DNA from: JANMMJ01 sp964543235
GTDB lineage: Bacteria; Pseudomonadota; Alphaproteobacteria; Rhizobiales; Aestuariivirgaceae
NCBI GenBank assembly: GCA_964543235.1
Contig: CAZIXE010000001.1
Location: 72,891 to 136,890 of the forward strand
Length of the DNA: 64,000 bases
Direction of reading: 5' to 3'
Part shown: positions 34,467 to 44,007 of the stretch, piece after piece
Layout of the letters: each line of letters starts with the position of its first letter
Position numbering within the stretch: the stretch's first letter is position 1
Position numbers and translations under genes: made by a program
Notes under the pieces: generated by a model
Told to the model about the DNA's origin: nothing
Database searches by the model: none
Seen by the model: the letters and a program-made list of their open reading frames with translations, nothing else

Positions 34467-35864
34467 ATGGTTTACCGCTATATCGGCTTCGACTGGGCGG
34501 AAACAATCTCGGGCGGCAGTGATTACACCATTTACTACATGGCTGGCGGCGACGACAGCGTCTTGGCTGCGGGTAACAACTGCATTCTCCACGGCGAGGC
34601 AGGCAATGACACGCTCTCCGCCGGTGCGAATTCTTCCCTCTACGGTGGTGACGGCAACGATGTCATCCTGCTGGGCAATGGCGTTTCCATCCTGGAAGCC
34701 CGTGGCGATGCCGGCGACGACTACATAGAGGCCCGGGGCACCTACAATTCCCTGTTCGGCGGCGACGGTAATGACACGATCCTCGGCGGCGGATCGGCGC
34801 TGCTGCGCGGCGGCGACGGCGATGACCTGATGCGGGCCCGCGGCAACAACGTGCGAATGTTCGGCGATGGCGGCAATGACACCATCGCATTGCAGGGATC
34901 GGGAACTATCGCGGGCGGCAGTGGCAACGACAGCATTACATCAAATGGTTTCGCTGAAATCGACGGCGGCGCGGGAGACGATGCTATCCTCGCATGGCAG
35001 CAGGTAAGTCTCATCGTCGACAGAGCAGGCGATGGTTCCGATACCATCCAGCTCCGCCAGGGCGGACTCCTGACCGTGTTCGCCAGCGACACGCCGGACA
35101 ATGACAGATATGTCAACAAGGCCGCGGATCCGGTCATTGCCGAACTCGAATTGTCCTTCTTCACGACCGCCGTGGCCATCGACCTCAAGACTGGCCAGGC
35201 CTCGGGCGCCGAGCTCGGCAACGATACCATCATGGGTTTCAACCGCTTCACCCTTGGTCTCGGCGACGATACGGTCTCTGGATCGAGCAGCCGCAATGAG
35301 ACCATCGATGCCTATGCCGGCAACGATTTCGTCAATGGCCGGGGCGGCAAGGACTGGATCGACGGCGGCCGTGGCAATGACACGATCTGCGGCAGTGCCG
35401 GCGACGACCGCCTGTTTGGCGGCTTCGGTTCGAACAGCGGCGACGACCTCCTGAGGGGTGGTGACGGCAACGACTATCTCATCGCCGGCAGCCCCGAAGA
35501 TGGCGGGGACGGCAGCGACCAGCTCTTTGGCGGTGCCGGCAACGACAGCCTGCGCGATGGCCTCGGCAACGACAGCATGTACGGCGGCGACGGCAATGAT
35601 ATCCTCAGCCATTTCACGGGCGGCAACGACCAGCTCTTCGGCGGTGCCGGCGCCGACATGTTCGTGGCGAACGTGTCTGACGCGACCAGTGATATGGCCG
35701 ACATCATGGATTTCGAGGACGGCACCGACAAGATCCGCCTCGGTAGCGGTCCGGCCAGTTTCTACCTCTCATCCGCTGCGCAGGTCGGGGATGACGTCGA
35801 GATCGGCTGCTTCCGCATCCACAATTTCACCCTGGCGCAGCTCGACCTGAGCGACTTTTTCTGA
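34467..35864 (+). CDS. RTX (hemolysin-type calcium-binding) repeat protein of unknown function
   Basis: A 465-residue protein made almost entirely of glycine-aspartate repeats. I chose the ATG at 34467 (GGGAG eight bases upstream), giving VYRYIGFDWAET; in-frame ATGs at 34446 and 34452 are less well placed. Degenerate repeats fill about residues 20-185, a non-repeat insert follows at about 190-275 (includes FTTAVAIDLKTGQASGAELGND, typical of RTX linkers), then canonical GGxGxDxL repeats run to about 410. The C-terminal domain (TSDMADIMDFEDGTDKIRLG, ending LSDFF) resembles type I secretion signals. No enzymatic domain is visible, so it is likely an extracellular structural, adhesive or calcium-binding protein. 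Confidence 0.85.
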   Translation: MVYRYIGFDWAETISGGSDYTIYYMAGGDDSVLAAGNNCILHGEAGNDTLSAGANSSLYGGDGNDVILLGNGVSILEARGDAGDDYIEARGTYNSLFGGDGNDTILGGGSALLRGGDGDDLMRARGNNVRMFGDGGNDTIALQGSGTIAGGSGNDSITSNGFAEIDGGAGDDAILAWQQVSLIVDRAGDGSDTIQLRQGGLLTVFASDTPDNDRYVNKAADPVIAELELSFFTTAVAIDLKTGQASGAELGNDTIMGFNRFTLGLGDDTVSGSSSRNETIDAYAGNDFVNGRGGKDWIDGGRGNDTICGSAGDDRLFGGFGSNSGDDLLRGGDGNDYLIAGSPEDGGDGSDQLFGGAGNDSLRDGLGNDSMYGGDGNDILSHFTGGNDQLFGGAGADMFVANVSDATSDMADIMDFEDGTDKIRLGSGPASFYLSSAAQVGDDVEIGCFRIHNFTLAQLDLSDFF

Positions 35865-35869
35865 CCCTG

Positions 35870-37702
35870 TCACGCCGCGTTCTCGGCCTCGCGGGCGCGG
35901 CTGACCCGCTTGCGCTCATGCGGATCGAGGATCTTCTTGCGCAGGCGGATCGACTGCGGCGTCACTTCGACGAGTTCGTCGTCGGCGATGTAGGCCAGCG
36001 CCTTTTCCAGGCTCATGCGGATGGGCGGCGTCAGCAGCACCGCATCGTCCTTGCCTGATGCGCGCACGTTGGTGAGCTTCTTGCCTTTGAGCACATTGAT
36101 CTCGAGATCGTTGCCGCGCGTATGCTCGCCCACGATCATTCCCGCATAGACCCGGGTGCCGGGTTCGATGAACATCGGTCCCCGGTCCTGCAGGTTGAAG
36201 ATCGCATAGGCCACCGCTTCGCCATCGCTGTTCGACAGCAGCGCTCCGGTGTGACGGCCGGCAATCTCGCCGGCATAGGGCGCATAGGCGTGGAACAGCC
36301 GGTTGAACACCGCAGTGCCGCGCGTGTCCGACATGAGTTCCGACTGATAGCCGATGAGGCCGCGCGTCGGCGCATGAAAGACGATGCGCTGCCGCCCGGT
36401 ACCCGACGGCCGCATGTCCTTGAGTTCGCCACGCCGCTCCGACAGTTTCTGCACCACCACGCCGGAATAGGCTTCGCCGACATCGATCACCACCTCCTCG
36501 ATGGGTTCGAGCCTCTGCCCTGTCGCCTCGTCGGTTCGGAACACGACGCGCGGCCGGCCGACCGTGAGCTCGAATCCCTCGCGGCGCATGGTTTCGATCA
36601 GGATGCCGAGCTGCAGCTCTCCGCGCCCTGCCACCTCGAAGGCATCCGTCTCGGACTCCGAAGCCGATACCCTGAGCGCTACATTGCCTTCGGCCTCGCG
36701 CAGCAGCCGCTCGCGGATCACCCGGCTTTGCACCTTGTCGCCTTCCCTGCCGGCCAGGGGGCCGTCATTGATCCGGAACGTCATGGTGAGTGTCGGCGGA
36801 TCGATGGGCTGGGCCGGGATGGCTGCGGTGACACCGGGATCGCAGATCGTGTCCGACACGGTTGCCTGGGTCAGGCCGGCGATCGCCACGATATCGCCCG
36901 CCTGCCCTTCGTCCACCGCCTGGCGCTCGAGGCCGCGGAAGGCCAGCACCTTGGAAATCCGCCCCTGTTCGATCAGCCGGCCATCGCGGCTCAAGGCCTT
37001 GATCGGCTGATTGGCTTTGGCCGCGCCTGACCGGATACGTCCGGTAAGCACCCGCCCCAGGAACGGATTGGCCTCGATGGTGGTCACCAGCATGCGCAGC
37101 GGCCCGTCTTCGATTGCCGGAGCGGCAAAATGCCGGATCACGAGATCGAACAGCGGCGCCATCGATTCCCGCGGGCCCTCCGGCCTGTCGGCCATCCACC
37201 CTTGCTTGGCCGAGCCATAGAGGATCGGGAAATCGAGTTGCGCCTCGCTGGCATCGAGGGCGGCAAAGAGATCGAACACCTCGTTCACCACTTCGACGTG
37301 CCGCTCGTCCGGCCGGTCGATCTTGTTGATTGCCACGATCGGCCTGAGCCCGATCTTGAGGGCCTTCTGCAGAACGAACTTGGTTTGCGGCATCGGCCCT
37401 TCCGCCGCGTCGACCAGCAGCACCGCGCCGTCAACCATGTTGAGAATGCGCTCGACTTCGCCGCCGAAATCCGCGTGTCCCGGCGTGTCGACGATGTTGA
37501 TGCGGGTGTCCTTCCACACCAGCGATGTCACCTTGGCAAGAATGGTGATGCCCCGCTCGCGCTCGAGGTCGTTCGAATCCATGGCCCGTTCCGCGATTTT
37601 CTGGTTGTCGCGAAAGGCGCCCGACTGCGCCAGCAGCCGGTCGATGAGGGTGGTCTTGCCATGGTCGACATGGGCAATGATGGCTATGTTGCGCAAATTC
37701 AT
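35870..37702 (-). CDS. typA: Ribosome-associated translational GTPase TypA/BipA
   Basis: A 610-residue GTPase related to EF-G. G1 is AHVDHGKTT (10-18), the switch region includes ERERGITI, G3 is DTPGH and G4 NKIDRPD. The C-terminal BipA-specific domain (ALAYIADDELVEVTPQSIRLRKK) is intact. It acts on ribosomes in stress, cold adaptation and 50S assembly. Length is normal. It converges with the RTX gene five bases away. Confidence 0.97.
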   Translation of the reverse strand: MNLRNIAIIAHVDHGKTTLIDRLLAQSGAFRDNQKIAERAMDSNDLERERGITILAKVTSLVWKDTRINIVDTPGHADFGGEVERILNMVDGAVLLVDAAEGPMPQTKFVLQKALKIGLRPIVAINKIDRPDERHVEVVNEVFDLFAALDASEAQLDFPILYGSAKQGWMADRPEGPRESMAPLFDLVIRHFAAPAIEDGPLRMLVTTIEANPFLGRVLTGRIRSGAAKANQPIKALSRDGRLIEQGRISKVLAFRGLERQAVDEGQAGDIVAIAGLTQATVSDTICDPGVTAAIPAQPIDPPTLTMTFRINDGPLAGREGDKVQSRVIRERLLREAEGNVALRVSASESETDAFEVAGRGELQLGILIETMRREGFELTVGRPRVVFRTDEATGQRLEPIEEVVIDVGEAYSGVVVQKLSERRGELKDMRPSGTGRQRIVFHAPTRGLIGYQSELMSDTRGTAVFNRLFHAYAPYAGEIAGRHTGALLSNSDGEAVAYAIFNLQDRGPMFIEPGTRVYAGMIVGEHTRGNDLEINVLKGKKLTNVRASGKDDAVLLTPPIRMSLEKALAYIADDELVEVTPQSIRLRKKILDPHERKRVSRAREAENAA

Positions 37703-37839
37703 GGGGCGCGTTTCACTCGGCGTCGCGATGGGAGATGGCGCCCTCTAGCAGGTCCGCCGGCAAAAAGCCAATGCATTGCCCGGCCAACCATTCTTGCCGC
37801 CGTCTGCAATATCGGAACAATCGAGAAAGTCGCGTCGCA

Positions 37840-39060
37840 TCAGAGCGGCATCAGTGCGGTTAGCCACAGCCAGGCCGCGGCCACGGCCATGCTCGCAAGT
37901 GTGATGGGGATGCCGGCTCGCGCAAAGTCCGCAAATCCGAGGTGCACGCCATGAATGGCGGCCTTCTCTGCCACGATGATATTGCACAGCGAGCCGGTCA
38001 GCAGCAGGTTCCCCGCAAAGGTCGACAGCAGGGCCAGCCCCATGAGGGCACCCTGATTGAGATCGGGCAGCAGCTTGAGGAGCAGAATGACGGTCGGCAC
38101 GTTGCCGATACTGTTCGAGGTCGCAAGCGCCAGCGGAACCATGATTCCGAGCCTTTCGGGAGAGATGTCCTGCCCCTTGAGCCACATCAGCGCGTCTTGC
38201 GCGACGCCTGTCCGCGCAAACGCCTCGGTCACCCCGAAGAGACAGACAAACAGCAGCAGGAGGTGCCAATCGGCTGCCCCGATCATTTCGCGCGAGGAAA
38301 GCCGCCGCGACAGGAGCAGCAGTCCGGCAATGGCCAGCGCACTGATCTCGCGCGGCAGCGGCGCCAGGAAGAGGCCGACCAGCGCCACGATGGCGGCAAT
38401 CGCCTTTCCCAGCTGGAAACTGTCCAGTGCAACCGGAACTGCATCGTCCGCGTGACCCGCGACACCCAGCCGGAAGGTGGCGAGCACACCCAGGTAAACC
38501 ATGCCCAGAGCCAGCAGCGACGGCACCACGGCATATGTGCAGTAGAGCCAGAAATCGACATTGCCCGCCTGGCCGATCAGGATGTTTTGCGGATTGCCGA
38601 TCAGGGTGGCCGCTGAACCCGCATTGGCTGCGGCCGCCGCCGCGATGAGATAGGGGCGGGCATCAAGGCCGCTCCGCAACAGGGCCACGCACAGGGGCGG
38701 CACCAGTGCGACAGCGACGACATCATTGGTCAGGAGTGCCGAAAGGCCGCCCGTTACTGCGATGACGGCGGCCAGCAACCGGCGCGGCCGCTGGCCGGCC
38801 CGCACCACATGACTGGCGACATACCCATAGAATCCCGACTGCTCGAACTGCGCCGAAACGATCATCAGGGCAAAGAGCAGGACGAGGGTCGGGACATCCA
38901 CCGCCCGGCCGGCATCCTCAATGCTGAGGTCCTCGCTCGCCAGCAGCGCAATCAGCCCGAGCAGCGCTATCCCCGTCCGGTCAACGGCGAGGCCGGGAAT
39001 GCGGCCTGCCGCCATGCCCAGATAGACGAGGACGAAGACCGTGACGGCGAGGGTCGTCAA
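37840..39060 (-). CDS. SLC13/ArsB/NhaD-family anion permease (ion transporter superfamily)
   Basis: A 406-residue inner-membrane transporter with about eleven hydrophobic segments. I place the start at the TTG at 39060, which overlaps the ptsP stop codon (TTGA) and begins TTLAVTVFVLVYLGM, a first helix; the frame continues upstream only inside ptsP. The IT-superfamily signatures are seen as LLTNDVVAVALVPP near residue 115 and the pseudo-repeat NSIGNVPTVILL near 315. Members carry dicarboxylate, sulfate, arsenite or exchange Na+/H+; the substrate here is not clear. Coupling to ptsP, the nitrogen-PTS enzyme I, suggests linked expression. Confidence 0.84.
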   Translation of the reverse strand: MTTLAVTVFVLVYLGMAAGRIPGLAVDRTGIALLGLIALLASEDLSIEDAGRAVDVPTLVLLFALMIVSAQFEQSGFYGYVASHVVRAGQRPRRLLAAVIAVTGGLSALLTNDVVAVALVPPLCVALLRSGLDARPYLIAAAAAANAGSAATLIGNPQNILIGQAGNVDFWLYCTYAVVPSLLALGMVYLGVLATFRLGVAGHADDAVPVALDSFQLGKAIAAIVALVGLFLAPLPREISALAIAGLLLLSRRLSSREMIGAADWHLLLLFVCLFGVTEAFARTGVAQDALMWLKGQDISPERLGIMVPLALATSNSIGNVPTVILLLKLLPDLNQGALMGLALLSTFAGNLLLTGSLCNIIVAEKAAIHGVHLGFADFARAGIPITLASMAVAAAWLWLTALMPL

Positions 39061-41318
39061 ACCACAACCCGGTGATCGGCGGCCCAGTCGGCGAGTTCCT
39101 GCCGCAGCGAGCGCTTGGAGCCAGAAAGCATCGGCTTGAGATCGCTCCACAGCTTGCCGCGATCCAGGGACAGCAGCATCTCCTTCACCGGCCCGATGGC
39201 CGAAGGCACCATTGACAGCGACGTGAGGCCGATGCCGACCAGGCCCATGGCGTCCAGCACCCGGCCACCCAGCTCGCCGCACAGCGTGACGGGACGGCCA
39301 TGCGCCTCGGCTTTCTCGACGATCCCGCGCATCACCGCAAGAAACGACGGGCTGAGCGGATCGTAGCGGCCGGACAGGCGCGGATTGCCCCTGTCGATGG
39401 CAAACAGGAACTGCATGAGATCGTTGGACCCGATCGACGCGAAGTCGACCGATGGCAGGAGCTGGTCAAGTTGCCAGATCAGCGCCGGCACTTCGATCAT
39501 CGCGCCCAGCGCGATCGATGCCGGCAGGACATGGCCCCGCGCCGCAAGATAGCGCTTCTCCTTTTCGACGACCGCCTTGGCGCGCCGGAACTCCTCCACG
39601 TCGGCGATCATCGGAAACAGGATTTTGAGATTCTGGCCGGCGCCGGCAATGAGCAGCGCCCTGATCTGCAATTCAAGCAGCGCCGGTCTGTCCAGTGCCA
39701 TGCGGATGGCCCGCCAGCCCATGGCCGGGTTCTCTTCCTTGGGCTGCCGGAGATAGGGCAGGCTCTTGTCGGCACCGATGTCGAGCGTGCGGAACACAAC
39801 CGGCTTGCCCTTCGCCTCTTCGAGAATCGTCCGGTAATGCCGCACCTGCGCGTCAAGCCGCGGGAACCGCTGCGCCATCATGAATTGCAGTTCAGTGCGA
39901 TAAAGCCCGATCCCGTCGGCGCCGGAATCATGCAGATGCGGCAGATCGACGACCAGCCCGGCATTGATGTTGAGGCTGATGTGCACGCCATCCCGGGTGA
40001 CCGCCGGAACGTCGCGGAGCTTGGCATATTGCGCCTGGCGGCGGGCATAGAAGCGCACCTTTTCGCCATAGGCGCGCTCGATCGACTCTGGCGGCCTGAC
40101 ATGAATCTGGCCCGTCGAGCCGTCGACAATGATGGGGCTTCCCGTATCGACGAGGTCGATGATGCCTTCCACCTGGCCGATGGCGGGAATGCCGAGAGCC
40201 CGCGCCACGATCGCTACATGGCTGGTCTTGCCTCCTTCCTCCAGCACCACGCCGCGCACCTTCGACCGGTCGTAGTCGAGCAGTTCCGCCGGGCCCATGT
40301 TGCGCGCCACGATCACCGAATTCTGCGGCAGGTCGCCGCGCGAGGCGGTCGCCACCTGGCCGGTGAGGATGCGCAGCAGCCGGTTGGCAAGATCGTCGAG
40401 ATCATGCATGCGCTCGCGCAGGTAGGGATCGTTGGTGCGCATCATGCGGGCGCGGTTGTCGCTCTGGACACGCTCGACGGCAGCCTCCGCGGTAAGGCCC
40501 GTGTCCACCGTCTCGCGCAGCTTGTTCATCCAGCCGCGGTCATGGGCGAACATCCGGAACGCTTCGAGCACATCCGAATATTCCGAGTGGCGCGTATCCA
40601 TCCCCTCGACAAGCTGGTCGACATGTGCGCGCAGTTGCGCGATGGCGACGTCGAGCCTGGCCTTTTCCTTGGGGATGCTCTCGGCAATCAGATTGGTGAT
40701 GACAACGCGCGGTTCATGGAGCACCGCGTAACCCAGCGCCACGCCTTCCGCGAGGATTTCGCCGCGCAGCACATGGCTGCGGATATGCGCAACGTCCGCG
40801 GCAGTTTCGCGGGCGATCTCCATGAGGCCGCCCATGGCGATGACTTCCGCCAGCACCATGGCGGTCGTGAGCAGCGCCTCCTCTTCCTCTTCGGAATAGT
40901 GCCGGCGGGTCTTGTTCTGGACGACCAGCACACCGATCACCAGCCCGCTGCGCATGATCGGCACGCCAAGGAAGGAATGGTAGATTTCCTCGCCGGTCTC
41001 CGGCAGGTACTTGAAGGCCGGGTGTTCCTGCGCGTCCGACAGGTTGAGGCCGAGGGCCTGCTGCGCAATCAGGCCGACCAGGCCTTCCCCGACCTTGAGC
41101 TTTGATTTGTGGACCGCCTCCCGCCTGAGACCCTCGGTGGCATAGAGTTCCAGTTCCTGCCCGGGCCGCATCACATAGATCGAGCACACCTCCGCCACCA
41201 TATTGGCGGCGATCAGGACGGCGACCTTGTCAAGCCGGGATTGCGCTGTGCCGGGTTCCGCCATCACCTCGCGGAGCCGCCGGAGCAGGACTCGCGGGCC
41301 GAGTGCGGCGGGAGGCAT
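39057..41318 (-). CDS. ptsP: Phosphoenolpyruvate-protein phosphotransferase PtsP (enzyme I of the nitrogen PTS)
   Basis: A 753-residue cytosolic kinase. An N-terminal GAF domain (about 25-165) precedes the enzyme I body. The phosphorylated histidine is H367 in GGKTSHVAIVAR, and the PEP-binding barrel shows LDIGADKSLPY and IGSNDLMQF. It starts the PtsP-NPr-EIIANtr phosphorelay, which senses glutamine and alpha-ketoglutarate through the GAF domain and tunes potassium and carbon/nitrogen metabolism. It lies between lysC and the anion permease, a neighbourhood with lysC and ubiG that is conserved in Rhizobiales. Confidence 0.96.
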   Translation of the reverse strand: MPPAALGPRVLLRRLREVMAEPGTAQSRLDKVAVLIAANMVAEVCSIYVMRPGQELELYATEGLRREAVHKSKLKVGEGLVGLIAQQALGLNLSDAQEHPAFKYLPETGEEIYHSFLGVPIMRSGLVIGVLVVQNKTRRHYSEEEEEALLTTAMVLAEVIAMGGLMEIARETAADVAHIRSHVLRGEILAEGVALGYAVLHEPRVVITNLIAESIPKEKARLDVAIAQLRAHVDQLVEGMDTRHSEYSDVLEAFRMFAHDRGWMNKLRETVDTGLTAEAAVERVQSDNRARMMRTNDPYLRERMHDLDDLANRLLRILTGQVATASRGDLPQNSVIVARNMGPAELLDYDRSKVRGVVLEEGGKTSHVAIVARALGIPAIGQVEGIIDLVDTGSPIIVDGSTGQIHVRPPESIERAYGEKVRFYARRQAQYAKLRDVPAVTRDGVHISLNINAGLVVDLPHLHDSGADGIGLYRTELQFMMAQRFPRLDAQVRHYRTILEEAKGKPVVFRTLDIGADKSLPYLRQPKEENPAMGWRAIRMALDRPALLELQIRALLIAGAGQNLKILFPMIADVEEFRRAKAVVEKEKRYLAARGHVLPASIALGAMIEVPALIWQLDQLLPSVDFASIGSNDLMQFLFAIDRGNPRLSGRYDPLSPSFLAVMRGIVEKAEAHGRPVTLCGELGGRVLDAMGLVGIGLTSLSMVPSAIGPVKEMLLSLDRGKLWSDLKPMLSGSKRSLRQELADWAADHRVVV

Positions 41319-41347
41319 CAGTCGCGGCCTCCGGGCGCACCCGCCCC

Positions 41348-41365
41348 GCCCGAACTTTTTCGGGC
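41348..41365 (-). terminator. Weak hairpin between lysC and ptsP
   Basis: A 7-bp inverted repeat (GCCCGAA / TTCGGGC, loop of four) lies in the 87-base gap after lysC. On the minus strand the loop is A-rich and no T run follows, so it is at most a weak attenuator or 3'-end stabiliser. Confidence 0.3.
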
Positions 41366-41405
41366 AGCGATGCGGCAGTTATGGGCAGCAGCGAGGCACA
41401 TGTGT

Positions 41406-42662
41406 TCAGTTGGCGCTCTCGAGGCCATAGGCCTGATGCAGTGCGCGAACGGCAAGTTCCGTATAGGCCTCGTCGATCAGCACGCTGATCTTGATTTCCG
41501 AGGTGGTGATCGCCTGGATGTTGATCCCTCTGTCCGCCAGAGCCTTGAACATCTTGGCCGCCACGCCGGCATGGCTGCGCATGCCGATGCCGACCACCGA
41601 TACCTTGGCGACATCGGCGGAATGCTTGAGATCGCTGAAGCCGACCTTGTCCCGGACGGCGCCCAGGACCTCGAGAGCCTTGCGCAGGTCCTTGCGCGAC
41701 ACCGTGAACGTGATGTTCGCAGTCTCGCCATCCACGGAAACATTCTGCACGATCATGTCGACGCTGATGTCCGCCTCGGCCAAAGGCCCGAAGACCGAGG
41801 CCGACACACCGGGCTGGTCTTTCACTCTTTGAATCGACACCTTTGCCTCATCGCGGGAATAGGCAATGCCACTGACGACGTGTTGCTCCACGATTTCATC
41901 CTCTTCGCAAACGAGTGTTCCCGGACCCGTGCCGTCGGGCCTGTTCTGGTTCTCCGAATCCGCGGCCTCGAAACTCGATCGCACTTGCAGCGGTACCTTA
42001 TAGACCATGGCGAGCTCGACCGAGCGGGTCTGCAGGACCTTGGCGCCAAGTGATGCCTGTTCCAGCATCTCCTCGTAGGAAATGCGGTCGAGTTTGCGCG
42101 CCCTTGTTACAATGCGCGGGTCGGCCGTGTAGACGCCGTCGACATCGGTATAGATATCGCATCTCGCCTCGAGGGCGGCCGCAAGAGCGACGGCCGATGT
42201 GTCCGAACCGCCGCGCCCCAGCGTGGTGATGCGCCGGTCTGGTCCGATGCCCTGAAAGCCTGAAACAACTGCGACCTGACCCTGGTCGAGCCGCTTGCGC
42301 AGCTCCGAGCCCTCGATATCGACGATCCGGGCCGCCCCATGCACCCCGTCGGTCTTGACCGCAATCTGCCATCCCTGCCACGACCGTGCCGGAATGCCCA
42401 TGTCCTGCAGGACGATCGCCAGCAGGCCGGCGGTAACCTGTTCGCCCGAAGCGACCACGGCATCATACTCGCGAGCGTCATGGACGGGTGCTGCCTCGCG
42501 GCACCAGCCAACCAGCCGGTCGGTGGTCCCGGCCATCGCCGATACCACTACGGCGACCTGGTTTCCGGCCTTGACTTCCCGTTCCACATGGCGGGCAACA
42601 TTGCGGATGCGGTCGAGATCCGCCACCGAAGTGCCCCCGAATTTCATTACCAAACGGCCCAT
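41406..42662 (-). CDS. lysC: Aspartate kinase
   Basis: A 418-residue monofunctional aspartokinase that makes aspartyl-4-phosphate for lysine, threonine and methionine. The catalytic N-terminus has KFGGTSVADLDRI (residues 7-19) and the segment TLGRGGSDTSAVALA. Two C-terminal ACT domains (for example VSVVGIGMRSHAGVAAKMF) bind lysine and threonine for feedback control. It lies upstream of ptsP on the same strand and divergent from ubiG across 158 bases. No lysine riboswitch is visible in that spacer. Confidence 0.96.
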   Translation of the reverse strand: MGRLVMKFGGTSVADLDRIRNVARHVEREVKAGNQVAVVVSAMAGTTDRLVGWCREAAPVHDAREYDAVVASGEQVTAGLLAIVLQDMGIPARSWQGWQIAVKTDGVHGAARIVDIEGSELRKRLDQGQVAVVSGFQGIGPDRRITTLGRGGSDTSAVALAAALEARCDIYTDVDGVYTADPRIVTRARKLDRISYEEMLEQASLGAKVLQTRSVELAMVYKVPLQVRSSFEAADSENQNRPDGTGPGTLVCEEDEIVEQHVVSGIAYSRDEAKVSIQRVKDQPGVSASVFGPLAEADISVDMIVQNVSVDGETANITFTVSRKDLRKALEVLGAVRDKVGFSDLKHSADVAKVSVVGIGMRSHAGVAAKMFKALADRGINIQAITTSEIKISVLIDEAYTELAVRALHQAYGLESAN

Positions 42663-42820
42663 GCCAGTCCTTCATCCTGCGCTGCCGGGCGGTTGACCGG
42701 GCCCGTGCACACCTTGAACTTTTCGCATTTCGGCTGTTCACCCCGAGGTGCGGCGCGGCGTACTCATAGTAGACGCCATGAGCCTATGCAATATTGTGGC
42801 CGTAAGATTCTGGAGCCCCG

Positions 42821-43555
42821 ATGAGCGTCCTGTCCCTTGACCCCGCTGAGGTCGAAAAATTCTCGAGGATTGCCGCGGAGTGGTGGGACCCTGATGGCAA
42901 ATTCGGTGTCCTGCACCGTTTCAATCCGGTCCGGCTGGCCTGGATCAAGGAGCAGGTGACGGCCCGCTTCGGCCGCGATCCCTTCACCCGCCGCCCCTAT
43001 GAGGGGCTGCGCTTTCTGGATATCGGCTGCGGCGGCGGTCTGCTGTCTGAGCCCATGGCCCGGCTTGGCGCTTCCGTGGTCGGGGCCGACCCGTCCGAGA
43101 AGAACATCCGGACGGCCGCAGTGCATGCCGCCGAACATGGGCTGCCGATCGACTACCGGGTCACCACGGCCGAGGAACTGTCCGCCGCCGGCGAACGCTT
43201 CGACGTCATCCTCAATATGGAGGTCATCGAGCACGTCACCGACCCGCGCGCCTTCGTGAAAACCTGCGCGACACTGCTCGAGCCATCGGGCCTGATGTTC
43301 ATCGCGACGATCAACAGGACCTTGAAGTCCTTCGGCCTTGCAATCATCGGCGCCGAATATGTGCTCGGGTGGCTGCCGAAGGGCACCCATCAGTGGGAAA
43401 AATTCATTTCGCCCGAGGAATTGGATGGCTGGCTTGCGGAAAGCCGTCTCAGGCTGGTCGACCGGTGTGGAGTCGCCTATCAGCCGCTGACCGGCGAATG
43501 GCGGCGGGTGCGCGACATGGGCGTGAACTACATGATTGCCGCGCAGCCGGAATAG
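42821..43555 (+). CDS. ubiG: Ubiquinone biosynthesis O-methyltransferase UbiG
   Basis: A 244-residue SAM-dependent methyltransferase acting on both O-methylation steps of ubiquinone synthesis. Motif I is LDIGCGGGLLSEP (66-78). The N-terminal FSRIAAEWWDPDGKFGVLHRFNP and the later INRTLKSFGLAIIGAEYVLGWLP are family hallmarks. GGAG lies upstream of the ATG. It converges with a DUF1178 gene five bases away. Confidence 0.96.
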   Translation: MSVLSLDPAEVEKFSRIAAEWWDPDGKFGVLHRFNPVRLAWIKEQVTARFGRDPFTRRPYEGLRFLDIGCGGGLLSEPMARLGASVVGADPSEKNIRTAAVHAAEHGLPIDYRVTTAEELSAAGERFDVILNMEVIEHVTDPRAFVKTCATLLEPSGLMFIATINRTLKSFGLAIIGAEYVLGWLPKGTHQWEKFISPEELDGWLAESRLRLVDRCGVAYQPLTGEWRRVRDMGVNYMIAAQPE

Positions 43556-43560
43556 CCGGT

Positions 43561-44007
43561 TCAGTTGCTCTCTTCCGGCAGGCGCGGGACCGGAAAGATC
43601 TCGATCCCCTCGTCTTCCAGCGACACGGCTTCCTCGCGTGTCGCCAGGCCGCGGATTCCCCGCCGCTCGGCTTCGCCATAGTGGATTCGGCGGGCCTCCG
43701 CAGCGAACTGCTCGCCCACATTCTCGGTGTTCTTGTCGATTTCCGCCCGCAGTTCCCTGATCATGCTCATGAGCATTCGGGACTTGGCATCGAGAAGTCC
43801 TCCCACCATCACTTCCCCGGCCGCGGCGGCCTTGCGGTTGGACTTTACGCCGATCCGTGGAGCCATGAGCTGTTTTGCGACATCGGACGTTCCGCACAGC
43901 GGGCAGCTGACCAGCCCGGCAGCCGCCTGCTGGTCGAAGTTCTTGGAATTCCGGAACCAGCTATCGAACTCATGGCCGTTCCTGCAGACAAGGTCGTAGC
44001 GGATCAT
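43561..44007 (-). CDS. DUF1178 family protein
   Basis: A 148-residue conserved alphaproteobacterial protein. The N-terminal IRYDLVCRNGHEFDSWF plus CPLCG gives a zinc-ribbon-like arrangement (C8, H12, C38, C41), and the C-terminal REEAVSLEDEGIEIFPVP is typical of the family. The middle is a charged helix. Function is not established. In relatives it sits near comF and ubiG/lysC, as here. Confidence 0.9.
   Translation of the reverse strand: MIRYDLVCRNGHEFDSWFRNSKNFDQQAAAGLVSCPLCGTSDVAKQLMAPRIGVKSNRKAAAAGEVMVGGLLDAKSRMLMSMIRELRAEIDKNTENVGEQFAAEARRIHYGEAERRGIRGLATREEAVSLEDEGIEIFPVPRLPEESN

Noticed and set aside
31583..35864. Glycine-aspartate coding repeats as DNA tandem repeats or a CRISPR-like array
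   Set aside because: The periodicity is that of RTX nonapeptides; the DNA repeats are imperfect and have no spacers of uniform size.
42663..42820. Lysine riboswitch before lysC
   Set aside because: The spacer is only 158 bases and shows none of the multi-helix elements; it is more likely a simple divergent promoter region.
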